A stretch of DNA of 64,000 bases. It comes from PALSA-894 sp963757565. Its GTDB lineage: Bacteria; Pseudomonadota; Alphaproteobacteria; Rhizobiales; Xanthobacteraceae. Below are positions 21,098-31,827 of the stretch, piece after piece. How positions within the stretch are numbered: position 1 is the first letter of the stretch; each line of letters starts with the position of its first letter. The notes under the pieces are model-generated. The model did no database searches. It was not told the origin of the DNA and was given only the letters and a program-made list of their open reading frames with translations. The DNA lies in NCBI GenBank assembly GCA_963757565.1, contig CAVWSB010000011.1, positions 124,001 to 188,000 of the forward strand. The letters are read 5' to 3'. The translations under genes and the position numbers were made by a program.

Positions 21098-21926
21098 CAG
21101 TTGCCCTCGAACACCGGCTTCTGCTTTGCGGCGAAGGCGCGGAACGCGCGCGCGAAATCTTCTGTCTCCATGCACAGCGCCTGCGCGACGGCCTCGGCCT
21201 CGATCGCCTGCTCGACCGACATCGCCCACTCCATTTCGAGCATGCGCTTGGTCATGCCGTTGGCGAAGGTCGGGCCATCGGCCAGTTCCTTCGCCATTTT
21301 GGTCGCATCGGCGAGTACGGCCTCGGGCGCGCAAAGGCGATTGAAAAAGCCCCAGCGCTCAGCTTCCTCGCCGCCCATCGATCGGCCTGTGTAAAGCAGC
21401 TCGGATGCGCGCCCCTGTCCGATAATCCGCGGCAGGATGGCGCACGCACCCATATCGCAGCCGCAAGGCCGACGCGGTTGAACAGGAAAGCGACCTTCGC
21501 CTTGGCGGTGCCGAGCCGCATGTCCGAGGCCATCGCGAGGATCGCGCCCGCGCCCGCGCAGACGCCATCGATTGCCGCGACGATCGGCTGCGGGCATTGC
21601 CGCATCGCCTTCACGGCTTCGCCGGTCATGCGGGTGAATTCGAGCAGATCGACCGTGTTCATCTCGACCAGCGGGCCGATGATCTCGAACACGTCGCCGC
21701 CGGAGCAGAAATTCCCGCCTTCGCCGGTGAGGACGAAAGCCTTCACCTGCTTGTCCTTCACTGCCGCGCGGAAGATGTTTGCGATTTCGGCGTAGCTTTC
21801 GAAGGTGAGGGGGTTCTTCTTGTCCGGCCGGTTCAGCGTCAAGGTCGCGACCTTGCCGTCGACCGTGAGGCGGACATGCTGCGCCTTGTAGTCCGACAGC
21901 GGCAGCGTGACGGCGTTGGCGATCAT
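21097..21926 (-). CDS. Enoyl-CoA hydratase/isomerase family protein, one frameshift
   Basis: Crotonase fold of about 275 residues. TLTLNRPDKKNPLTFESYAE, FVLTGEGGNFCSGGDVFEII (oxyanion hole), IVAAIDGVCAGAGAILAMAS and, after a single insertion near 21455, DMGACAILPRIIGQGRASEL followed by LYTGRSMGGEEAERWGFFNR. A hydratase or ring-opening hydrolase role in the CoA-dependent aromatic route is likely. It overlaps the MarR gene (ATGA) and the acyl-CoA dehydrogenase (TGATG), so the genes are translationally coupled. Confidence 0.88.
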
Positions 21927-22428
21927 TCGGCGCTCCGCTCGGCCTTGCGTGCGGAGGTTTTCGTTTTCGCCAGCAGCGCCATCAGCGTTTCGATCTCGCC
22001 GGCGTCGAGACCGGCGAAGATCTCCGCGATCCAGTCCTCGTGCGTGCGCGCCATCGTGCGGAACGCGCGGCGTCCGTCCGCGGTCAGACTGACGATCTGC
22101 GCGCGCCGGTCTGTCGGGGAGGCGCGGCGGTCGAGCAGGCCTTGCTCCACGAGCCGCTCGGCAAGCCCGGTCACATTGCCGTTCGATACCATCATGCGCT
22201 GCGACAATTCGCCGAGGGTCATGCCATTCGGCGCCTTGTCGAGCTGCGCCATAAGGTCGAAGCGGGGCAACGTCACGTCGAACGCGTCGCGCAGCCTACG
22301 GCGCACCTCGCCCTCGATCAGCGTCGTGCAGGTGAGCAATCGCAGCCACAGCCGCAACTCCGCCTCGTGGTCGGCCGGGCGTTCGGCGACCTTCGTTTCG
22401 GAATCGAGCGGGATCAGTCTCGCTCCAT
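21923..22428 (-). CDS. MarR-family transcriptional regulator
   Basis: Winged-helix dimeric repressor of about 165 residues. The DNA-binding part is visible: PRFDLMAQLDKAPNGMTLGE, LSQRMMVSNGNVTGLAERLV (recognition helix) and DRRASPTDRRAQIVSLTADG (wing with the DxRA motif). The ATG at 22428 overlaps the SDR stop as TGATG; an indel just after it blurs the first residues, so the first certain residue is near 22400. The nearest dyads, at 23230 and 23286, lie in the divergent promoter region of this operon and are the probable operators. MarR proteins of such clusters typically sense an aroyl-CoA. Confidence 0.85.
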
Positions 22429-23189
22429 CAGATCTCTCCGCCCGCGACGGTCAGCGTCGTGCCGGTGATCGCGCTCGCGGCCGGCGAGCAGAGGAACAGC
22501 ACGGACGCTGCGACTTCCTCCGGCGTAATGAGGCGGCCAAGCGGCTCGTCCTTCAGCATGTCGGCGATTGCGGCTTCGCGCGTGCGCCCGGTCTTCTCGA
22601 TCACATGCGTGATGCTGGACTGGACGAAGTCGGTGTCGGTGTAGCCGGGACACACGGCGTTCACCGTCACGCCGCTCTTCACCGTCTCCTGCGCGAGCGC
22701 GCGCACGAAGCCGACGGCCGCGTGCTTTGCCGCACAATAGGCGGTCACGTACGCGTAGCCTTTCAGACCGGCGACCGACGAATTCACCACGATGCGGCCG
22801 AAGCCGCGCTTAACCATGTCGCCAAGCACCGCGCGCGTCGCATGCACGGCGCCCATCACGTTCAGGTCGAACATGCTCGCGGAATTGCGCGGACGTGCCC
22901 TTCATGAAAGGCACGCTGACCGCGCTGCCCGCGTTGGCGACGAGAATGTCGATCGGGCCACGCGCGGCCGCGGCCTTTTGCACCGCCGCGCCGACCGCGG
23001 CTTCGTCGGTCACATCGGCGACGCGTAACCCCTGGCGGCGCCGGCCGCGACTGCGTCCTTGAGCGCGGCTTCCTGCCGGCCCAAGACCGTGACAGCAGCA
23101 CCCGCGCCCGAGAGGGCCGCGGCAATGGCCCGGCCGATGCCACGCCCGCCGCCGGTCACAAGAGCATGCCGCCCGTCGAGGATTGCCAT
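22428..23189 (-). CDS. Short-chain dehydrogenase/reductase, first gene of the operon
   Basis: NAD(P)-dependent oxidoreductase of about 253 residues. The TGGGRGIGRAIAAALSGAG cofactor motif, VADVTDEAAV, ILVANAGSAV, VVNSSVAG and the catalytic AYCAAKHAA (YxxxK) are all present, ending TGTTLTVAGGEI. Insertions near 22882 and 23028. Start 23189 (MAILDGRHALVTGGG) sits just below the divergent operator region. It probably oxidises a hydroxyacyl-CoA of the aromatic route. Confidence 0.87.
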
Positions 23190-23229
23190 GCCGCGCCTTT
23201 CGCGGATCGCCCGATTCCACAGGCCCGAA

Positions 23230-23248
23230 ATTACTTTAAGCTTCAAAT
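23230..23248. promoter_or_regulatory. Putative MarR operator, copy 1
   Basis: ATTACTTTAAGCTTCAAAT, a dyad centred on AAGCTT in the divergent intergenic region between the SDR operon and the monooxygenase gene. It shares the TTTAAGC core with the copies at 23286 and 33937. Confidence 0.5.
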
Positions 23249-23285
23249 TTCCAGGCTTCAAGCAGTCGCAGGCTCTTGTCGGAAA

Positions 23286-23307
23286 ATTATTTTAAGCTTA
23301 AAGCAAT
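23286..23307. promoter_or_regulatory. Putative MarR operator, copy 2
   Basis: Core ATTATTTTAAGCTTAAAGCA, containing the perfect palindrome TTTAAGCTTAAA, 28 bases before the monooxygenase ATG. It differs by one base over 20 from the site at 33937, in front of another operon. Its placement fits repression of the 23335 gene by the neighbouring MarR protein. Confidence 0.6.
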
Positions 23308-23334
23308 TTCGCGAGTCAGCCTGCGGAGGCGACC

Positions 23335-25681
23335 ATGAAAGTCGACGTGATCGGCGGCGGCCCGGCGGGGCTTTACTTCGCAATTCTGGCGAAGAAGGCC
23401 TGGCCGCAAATGCGGCTTACCGTTTATGAGCGCAACCGGCCGGACGACACGTTCGGGTTTGGCGTGGTGTTCTCGGATGAGACGCTCGAGACCTTCGAAA
23501 AATACGATCGCGAGAGCTACGCGGCGATCACCGCCAACTTCGCCTATTGGGACGACATCGAAATCCATCATAAGGGGACGGTGCATCGGGTCGGGGGCAA
23601 CGGCTTCTGCGGCTGCGCGCGCGTCACCCTGCTGAAGTTGTTGCAGGAGCGGGCTCGTGCGCTTGGCGTCGAGCTGAAATTCCAAACCGAGGTCGACCCC
23701 GCGACACTCGACGATGCGGACTTGGTCGTCGCCGCGGACGGGATCAACTCGCGTATCCGCGCCCAGTATGCGGGCACCTTCAAGCCAGCGTACGGACCTG
23801 CGGCTCAACAAGTTCACCTGGATGGGTTCGACTCGGCCGTTCGATGCGTTCACGTTCTTCTTCCGCGAGACCGAAGACGGCATCTTCATCGCGCATTGTT
23901 ACCAGTACGAGCCGGGCCTTTCGACCTGGGTCCTGGAGACCGATCCCGAGACCTGGCAGCGCGCCGGCCTCGACAAGATGGGCGAAGCGGAGTCCGCGCG
24001 CTTCCTCGAAGGCGTGTTCGCCGAAGGAACTGCAGGGCCACAAGCTCATCATCAATCGCTCGCTGTGGCGCAATTTCCCGACCATCCATTGCGAGCACTG
24101 GACGCACGACAATATTGTGCTGATCGGAGACGCCAAGGCGACCGCGCATTTCTCGATCGGTTCGGGCACCAAGCTCGCGATGGAAGACGCGATCGCGTTG
24201 TTCGATGCCTTCAAGGTGACGGGCGGAAAGGATGTGAGGCGCGCGCTCGCGCATTACGAAACGGAGCGGCGTCTTGAGGTCGAGAAGACGCAGCATTCGG
24301 CCGACGTCTCGCTCGTCTGGTTCGAGCACGTGCGGCGCTTCTGGGACATGGAACCGACGCGCTTCGCGTTCGGCCTGATGACGCGCTCGAAAGCGATCAC
24401 CTACGACAATCTCGCGCTGCGCGCGCCGGAGTTTGTCGCCGAGATCGATAAGCTCGTAGCGAACGATGTGCGCGCGGCAGGGCTTCGACGCCGATGTCGT
24501 GAAGCCCGACCGTGCCGATGTTTCAGCCATTCCGGTTGCGCGGCATGACGTTGAGCAATCGCGTCGTCGTCTCGCCGATGGACCAGTATTCGGCGGTCGA
24601 CGGCATGCCGACCGACTGGCATCTGGTGCATCTTGGGAGCCGCGCGACCGGCGGCGCGGGACTGATCTTCACCGAGATGGTGTGCGTGTCCGGCGGATGC
24701 GCGCATCACGCTCGGCTGCACCGGCCTCTACAACGACGCGCAGGAGGCCGCGTAGAAGCGTATCGCCGATTTCATTCACGGCAACTCGGCCGCGAAGTTC
24801 TGCCTCCAGCTCGGCCATGCGGGCCGCAAGGGCGCGACGAAGCTGATGTGGGACGGCATGGACGAGCCGCTGGCGGAAGGTGGCTGGCCGGTCATCTCGG
24901 CATCGCCGATCCCATACTATCCGCACAGCCAGGTGCCGCGCGAAATGACGCGCGCCGACATGGACCGCGTGATCGCGGACTTCGTGCAGGCGGCCGAGCG
25001 CGGCCAGCGCGCCGGCTTCGACATGCTGGAGCTGCACTGCGCGCACGGCTACCTGCTGGCGAGCTTCATCTCGCCGCTGACGAACAAGCGCGCCGACGAA
25101 TACGGCGGCGCGCTCTCCAATCGCCTGCGCTTTCCGCTGGAAGTCTTCCGCGCGATGCGCAAGGCGTGGCCGGACGAGAAGCCGATGTCGGTGCGCATCT
25201 CGGCGACTGACTGGGAGGAGGGCGGCATTGACCGGCGAGGATGCGGTGCAGGTCGCGCGCGCCTTCGCCGAAGCCGGCTGCGACCTGATCGACGTGTCGA
25301 CGGGCCAGACCACCCCCGATGCCGATCCGATCTACGGCCGCATGTTCCAGACGCCATTCTCCGACCAGATCCGCAACGATGCCGGGATCGCCACGATGTG
25401 CGTCGGCACGATCACCTCGGCCGACCAGATCAACACTATCGTTGCGGCTGGCCGCGCCGACCTCGTGGCGCTCGCGCGGCCGCATCTGGTCGATCCGTTC
25501 TTCACCATGAAGGCGGCGGCCTGGTACGGCGCCGATATCCATTGTCCGCCGCAATATCTTGCCGGGCGCGACCAGATCTTCCGCAATTCGGTGCGCGATC
25601 GCGCCGACCTGACGCAGCTCAAGCTGAAGGCGAAGCCGAAGGGCCACGCGCAGCGGCGGCTGGAAGCAGGCGGCGGAGTGA
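23335..25681 (+). CDS. 2-aminobenzoyl-CoA monooxygenase/reductase-type fusion (salicylyl-CoA 5-hydroxylase/oxidoreductase), frameshifted
   Basis: Two-domain flavoenzyme of about 775 residues. Residues 1-390 are an FAD monooxygenase: VDVIGGGPAGLYFAILAKKA, FGFGVVFSDETLETFEKYD, LVVAADGINSRIRAQYAGTF and VLIGDAKATAHFSIGSGTKL. Residues 395-775 are an Old Yellow Enzyme-like reductase: NRVVVSPMDQYSAVDGMPTD, FCLQLGHAGRKGATKLMWDG, FDMLELHCAHGYLLASFISP and LTNKRADEYGGALSNRLRFP. This is the architecture of 2-aminobenzoyl-CoA monooxygenase/reductase, which hydroxylates and then reduces the ring. GGAGG precedes the ATG. About seven insertions are present, plus a TAG at 24753 where TGG is expected. The restored C-terminus is RRWKQAAE at 25681. 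Confidence 0.85.
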
Positions 25682-25699
25682 GCGCGCTTTGGCGCGCCA

Positions 25700-26402
<703 letters not shown>

Positions 26403-26404
26403 GC

Positions 26405-27165
26405 TCACTCCATCTCGTCGCCGAGATAGGCGGTGATGACCTGCCGGGTCGGCGCGCACCTCGTTCGGGCGTGCCGCTCGCAAGGATACGGCCGTAGATC
26501 AGCACCGAGATGCGGTCGGCGAGCGCGAACACCGCGCCGCATGTCGTGCTCGACCAGCATCATCGGGAAGCGGCCTTTCAGGCGAGCGAAGCACTGTCGA
26601 CCAGCCGCTCGGTCTCGTCGTGCCCGGTGCCGGCCATCGGCTCGTCGAGCAGCAGCAGCTTCGGCTCCATCGCGAGCGCGATGGCGAGCTCGAGCGCCCG
26701 CTTCTCGCCGTGCGACAGTTCGCCCGCCAGCGATATCCGCGCGTTCGGCGAGTCCGACCTGCGCCAGCGCGGCACGTGCCGGCGCGTTCAGCTCCTCCTC
26801 GTCCGCCGCACGCCCGAAAAAGCGAAAGCTCGAACCGCTGCGCGCCTGCACGGCGAGCGCGACGTTCTCCAGCACCGAGAAGCCCGGCAGGATCGAGGTG
26901 ATCTGGAACGAGCGCGCGAGCCCGCGCGTCGCGCGCGCGTGCACCGGCAGATTGCGTCACGTCCTCGCCGCCGAAAAGGATCTCGCCCTGCGTCGGGCGC
27001 GAGCAAGCCGGAGATCTGGTTGATCAGCGTGGTCTTGCCGGCGCCGTTCGGTCCGATCACGGCGTGCAGTTCGCCCGGCCGCACGTCGAGCGTCACGTCG
27101 TCGGTGACGCGCAGTCCGCCGAAGTTCTTGGTGAGGCTTTCGATGCGCAGCACGGCGTCAGCCAC
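26405..27165 (-). CDS. livG: LIV-type ABC transporter ATPase (LivG), frameshifted
   Basis: About 250 residues. It begins VADAVLRIESLTKNFGGLRV; Walker A is IGPNGAGKTTLINQISGLL, then LARSFQITSILPGFSVLENV, the signature LSHGEKRALELAIALA and Walker B LLLLDEPMAGTGHDE. The GTG at 27165 gives an eight-base overlap with LivM. The stop leaves a two-base gap to livF. Insertions near 26995, 26950, 26755, 26590, 26535 and 26455. Confidence 0.86.
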
Positions 27166-28155
27166 GGAAGACACCCCGCAGTCTCTGCGGCCACGCCGAT
27201 CAGCCCGCCGCGCGCGAACAGTGCGACCAGCACCAGCAGCGGCCCGAAGATCACCTTCCAGTGCTCGGTCAGTCCGGACAGCCATTCCTCGGTGAGCAGG
27301 AACGCCGCCGCGCCGACGATCGCGCCATTGAGCGTTCCCATGCCGCCGAGGATCACCATGATGAGAAGGTCGCCGGAGCGCTGCCATGACATGTAGGCGG
27401 GGCTGACGAAGTCGGTCGCGTTGGCGAGCAGGAAACCGGCGAGGCCCGCCAGCATCCCGGCGATCACGTAAGCACGAGCTGAAAGCGATAGACCTCGAAG
27501 CCGATGGTGCTCGAGGCGCTGCGGCGTTTTCGCGTGCGCCGCGATAGACGCGGCCAAAGCGCGATGCGATCAGTGCGCGGCAGAGCAGGTACGCGCCGAC
27601 CAGGCATGCGAGGCAGATATAATAGAGTGCGCGGTCGCTGCCGAAGATCGGCAGAACCCGCGAGCGTCGAGCGGGCGCGCAGGGTGAGGCCATCGTCGCC
27701 GCCGTAAGGGCGCGAGCGAGTTGCAGTGAAATAGACCATCTGCCCGAAAGCCAGCGTGATCATGATGAAGTAGACGCCGCTTGCGTGCGCAGGCAAACGA
27801 CGCCGGTGCGCCAGGCGAACAGCGCCGAGGCGATGAGCGCGACGGGCAGCGAGATCAGCAACTCGCTGATCCCGTGCGACGCCAGAATGCCGACCGCATA
27901 GGCGCCGAGCCCGATGAAGGCCGCATGGCCGAACGACACCAGCGCGCCGTAGCCGACCAGCAGGTCGAGCGCGAGCGCCGCGATCGCGAAGATCATCACG
28001 CGCGTGAAAAGCCCGAGTACGTATGCCTCGGCGTTGAAGGCGGCGAACAGCGGCACAATCGCAAACAGCAGCAGCATTGCGGCTGGCAATGCGTATCCGC
28101 CATAGGGCCGCGGCACATGCGCCTGTGCGGATGCCGGCATCGCGAGGTCTGCCAT
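27158..28155 (-). CDS. livM: LIV-type ABC transporter permease (LivM), frameshifted
   Basis: Polytopic permease of about 330 residues. MADLAMPASAQAH leads into ALPAAMLLLFAIVPLFAAF, VMIFAIAALALDLLVGYGAL, SFGHAAFIGLGAYAVGIL and, in other frames, FQLVLTVIAGMLAGLAGFLL-type and LLIMVILGGMGTLNGAIVGA segments. The start follows if one G is dropped from the GGGG run, which makes LivH end in TGATG here. It works with LivH to form the membrane channel. Confidence 0.85.
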
Positions 28156-29088
28156 CACGTAGCGCCCCTTCGCGGGGAACAGCCCGGCGGGGCGGAGGTA
28201 CAGCACGACCGCCATCAAGCAGATAGATCAGCATCGAGGCGAGCGCCGGCCCGACCGTGCGCGCCGGGCGAGGGCGCCATGAACAGCCGCATGATGTCGA
28301 CGGCGAACGAGCGGCCGAGCGTATCGACGAGGCCGATGATCAGCGCGGCGATGAAGGCGCCGCGGATCGAGCCGATGCCGCCGATCACGATCACGACGAA
28401 GGCGAGGATCAGGATCGTGTCGCCCATGCCGGGTTCGACCGACAGGATCGGCGCGATCATGATTCCCGCAAAGCCCGCCAGCATGGTGCCGAAGCCGAAC
28501 ACGATCATGAACAGGCGGCGGATGTCGACGCCGAGCGCCGAGACCATCGGCAGCGTTGGTTGCGCCCGCACGCACCAGCATGCCGACGCGCGTATGGCTG
28601 ACGAGCAGATAGAGGATCAGCGCGACGCGCGAGTCCCGAGCCGATGATGACGAGCCGCCACACCGGATAGAGGATGCCGGGCATCAGCACGACCGAGCCG
28701 GAAAGCGCATCCGGAATCGGCAGGCTCAGCGGCGAAGCGCCCCACAGCAGCTTCACGCCCTGGTTCAGGAACATGATGATGCCGAACGTCGCGATCACCT
28801 GGTCGAGATGGTCGCGGTCGTAGAGATGGCGGAACACGACGAACTCGAGCAGCAGCCCGAAGAGCGAGCGCCGCGCCGAGCGCGAGGACCAGCGCGAAGG
28901 AAAAAGTTGCCGGTGAGACCGTAGAACATCACCGCCAGATAGGCGCCGAGCATGTACTGCACGCCATGCGCGAGATTGATGAAGTCCATCACGCCGAACA
29001 CGAGCGTCAGCCCGGCGGCGATCAGGAACAGCAGCACGCCGAGCTGCAGGCCATTCAGGGTCTGGACGAGGAGGAGGGTGAGGGACAT
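28155..29088 (-). CDS. livH: LIV-type ABC transporter permease (LivH), frameshifted
   Basis: About 308 residues. MSLTLLLVQTLNGLQLGVLL, FLIAAGLTLVFGVMDFINLA, HGVQYMLGAYLAVMFYGLTG, then VIATFGIIMFLNQGVKLLWG, FGFGTMLAGFAGIMIAPILS and ILAFVVIVIGGIGSIRGAF. The ending LYLRPAGLFPAKG is shared with LivH proteins. Insertions near 28893, 28633, 28560, 28262 and 28215. It is separated from the binding-protein gene by a palindromic repeat but is still in the same orientation. Confidence 0.86.
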
Positions 29089-29099
29089 GGCGCCTCTTC

Positions 29100-29234
29100 A
29101 TCCCTCCCCTGGAAGGGGAGGGTGGCTCCGAGGAGCGGAGCGAACGAGGAGCGGGTGGGGAGTCTTCGATGGTCCGGCCCCCACCCGGACGCCGCTTTGC
29201 GGCGTCCACCCTCTCCCCGCAATGCGGGAGAGGG
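29100..29234. repeat. Large intergenic palindrome, CCTCTCC/GGTGGGG family
   Basis: Between livH and the binding-protein gene. The outer arms ATCCCTCCCC and GGGAGAGGGAT pair imperfectly, with internal stem-loops (GGAAGGGGAGGGTGG; GGACGCCGCTTTGCGGCGTCC). The same modules occur at 46909 and 49504. It interrupts the operon without coding content and may act as an mRNA stabiliser or partial terminator. Confidence 0.6.
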
Positions 29235-29247
29235 ATCAGCAGGAGCG

Positions 29248-30427
29248 TCACTTCATCGGGCAATCCTTGACGTGCGGGTCGGCGTAGTCGGTGAACACCT
29301 TCTGGGCGATCTCGGTCTGGTATTTGCCGTCGCCGCGCTTGGCCACTTTCACCAGGTAGAAATCCTGGATCGGATAGTGGTTGGTGTTGAACTTGAACTT
29401 GCCGCGCAGCGACTTGAAGTCCGCCTTCATGCAATGCGGCGCGCAGCGCATCCTTGTTGTCGGTCTTGCCGCCGGTTTGCTTCAGCGCCGAGTCGATCAG
29501 CTGCGCGGCGTCATAGGCCTGGAACGCGTAGCTCGCCGGGACGGCGTTGTATTCCTTCACGTACGCATCGACGAACTTCTTGTTCTGCGGATTGTCGAGG
29601 TTCGGCGCCCAGTTCGAGCCGCCGAAGAAGCCGAGTGCCGCATCCTGCTGCGCCGGCAAGCGTGCCACTCGTCGACCGTGAAGGCGGAGAGGAACTTGAT
29701 CTTGTCGGCGAGGCCGGCCTGGCGGAATTGCTTGACGAAGTTGACGCCCATTCCGCCGGGCAGGAACACGAAGATTGCGTCGGGCGCCGCCGCAGCGATC
29801 TTGGACAGCTCCGCCGAATAATCCAGCTGGTTGAGTGGCACGTACACTTCGTCGACCACTTCGCCCTTGAAGTAGTTCTTGAAGCCGGCAAGCGAGTCTT
29901 TGCCCGCCTGGTAGTTCGGCGCCATGATGAACGCCTTCTTGATCCCGCTGTCTTGCGCGTACTTGCCGAGCACCTCGTGCACCTGGTCGTTCTGGTACGA
30001 GGTGACGAAGAAATTCGGGTTGCACTCCTTGCCGGCGAAATTCGACGTGCCGGCATTGGGCGAGATCAGGATCGTGCCGCCGTCGGCGGTTGGCTTCATG
30101 ATCGCCTGGAGAATGTTGGAGAAGATCGGACCGACCACGAAGTCGACCTTGTCGCGCTCGACGAAGGCCTTCGCCTTGCCGACGGCGACATCGGGCTTCA
30201 GTTCGTCGTCCTGCCACGATGATCTCGACCTCCCGGCCGCCGAGCTTGCCGCCCAGTGTCCTTCACGGCCGAGCATGAAAGCCGTTCTTGAGCTGCCTGC
30301 CGAGAACCGCGGGCGGACCGGTCAGCGTCGTGATGAACGCCGATTTTGAGCTTCTCCTGCGCCTAGCGCCGCGTTCAACGACAGCAGAACGGCCGTCGTG
30401 GCGGCCAGCATGCGTTGCGATCTTCAT
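29248..30427 (-). CDS. LIV-type periplasmic substrate-binding protein, frameshifted
   Basis: Extracytoplasmic receptor of the LivHMGF transporter, about 390 residues. A signal peptide is visible across a shift (MKIATR, LAATTAVLLSLNAALA), then IGVITTLTGPPAVLGRQLKN, FVVGPIFSNILQAIMKPTAD, SPNAGTSNFAGKECNPNFFV, SYQNDQVHEVLGKYAQDSG and IAAAAPDAIFVFLPGGMGVN. The end is VKDCPMK. Context (aroyl-CoA ligase upstream, aromatic regulon) suggests an aromatic acid as cargo rather than a branched-chain amino acid; that is inference. Insertions near 30405, 30355, 30280, 30255, 30220, 29660 and 29440. Confidence 0.84.
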
Positions 30428-30429
30428 AT

Positions 30430-31827
30430 TCACCCTCTCTTCAGTGATGTTGAGTTTCTTGATTTCAGCCGTCGCCCGCGCAACTTCGGGCTCTGCCGTT
30501 CGGAATTCGTCAGGCCGCACCGCATATGGCACCTCTATTGTCGCCGGTCGGACAAAGCGTGGCGTCTTGACGCTCGCCTCGAACTCCTTGGCGAGCGTGC
30601 CGGCATCCAGCACGACCACCTCCGGTGTCAGCCCGAAGGTATCGCGCACCGTGGTTTGCAGGCCGTCGGACACCGGCGCGGGCACCGTGCCGCGCTTGAT
30701 CTCGATCGACAGCCGCAGCACGTCGAGGTCGCGCGCGCTCACCAGTTCGGCCTTGAAGTCGGCGACCGCCACATTGCGGAACATGAAGTCTTCAAACTCC
30801 GCGTGATTGAGATTGATGCCGCGCACCTTGAAGAAGCCGCTGGTGCGGTGCGCGTGCTTGACCAGCGGGAATACCGAGAACGGGCCGCTACCCTGGCTCG
30901 CTTCGTGCCAGCGTGACGAGGTCGCCGGAACTCCAGCGCAGAAACGGCGTGACATTGTTGGTCCACAGCGGCGTCACCACGAGGCTGCCGATCTCGCCCT
31001 CGCCCACCGGTGCGTGCGTTTCGGGATCGAGCACCTCGATCAGGAACATGTCGGTCCAGACGCGGAAGCCGCCGCCGTCCGCGTCCTCGGCGCCCATCAT
31101 GCCGGCTTCGGTCATGCCAAACGTGTCGCGCACCTGCGCGCCCCATTGGCGCGCGAGCTTCGCGCGCTTCGCCTCCGACAACGGCTCGGCAGAGCACAGG
31201 ATCGTTCCGACCGACGCAGGCCGCGAGATCGAAGCCCGCGCGCTTCGGCCAGATTCGCGAGGTGCAGGCCATAGCTGCTCATGCCCATCCAGATCGTCGG
31301 CTTGAGCCGGTCGATCAGCTCGATCTGCATCGACCGACGGCGTGGTGGTCCCGGAGCCGGCCCAGTTCACCGCGATGCCGACGTCAGTGGCGCAACGCGC
31401 CAGCATCTGGCCGACCGGGTGGATGCCGAGCGGAAACGACACATGCGCGCGCCCGCCGCGTCTGGCATCCGGCGCATCGATAGATGCGCGCAAAGCCGAC
31501 CATCGCGTGGCGGATATCCTCGTAGCTGCGCGGATAGAACAGCGGCGTGCCGGTCGCGCCACCCGAGCGCCAGAATTCTGCGATGCCGTCATCCGGCGTC
31601 AGGCAGAAATTCGTCGTAGAAATGATCGTCGGACAGCTCGCGCAGCATGTCCTTGTCGAGGATCGGGATCTTGCGCCACTCGTCCGCGTCGTCGAGCCGG
31701 TCCAGGTCGATGTGATCGAGCTTGCCGGCGTAGAACGGCGCGCGCGTCGCCTGCTCGACCGCATGGCGCTTGCGGCTCTTCTGGATCGCGGCGATCTCGG
31801 CGCGCGACTTCGGCAGCGCGCGAGTCA
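30430..31827 (-). CDS. Phenylacetate-CoA ligase (PaaK)-like AMP-forming ligase, frameshifted
   Basis: About 460 residues. An N-terminal helical part (SRKRHAVEQATRAPFYAGKL) resembles PaaK. The P-loop equivalent is RSGGATGTPLFYPRSYEDI, followed by FPLGIHPVGQMLARC, TFGMTEAGMMGAEDADGGGF, TPFLRWSSGDLVTL and a C-terminal domain SGFFKVRGINLNHAEFEDFM. PaaK-type enzymes make aryl-CoA thioesters. Start 31827 (MTRALPKSRAEI) overlaps the Fe-S gene stop as ATGA; the stop at 30430 follows if one base of the GAGAGAGGG run is removed. The aromatic acid activated is unknown. Confidence 0.78.

Noticed and set aside
23230..23334. Idea that the AAGCTT dyads are only HindIII-site coincidence
   Set aside because: Twenty bases match with one difference at a distant promoter, far beyond a shared six-base site.
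25682..25698. GCGCGC-TTTG-GCGCGC hairpin between convergent genes as a terminator
   Set aside because: The stem is only six base pairs and no T-tract follows on either strand.
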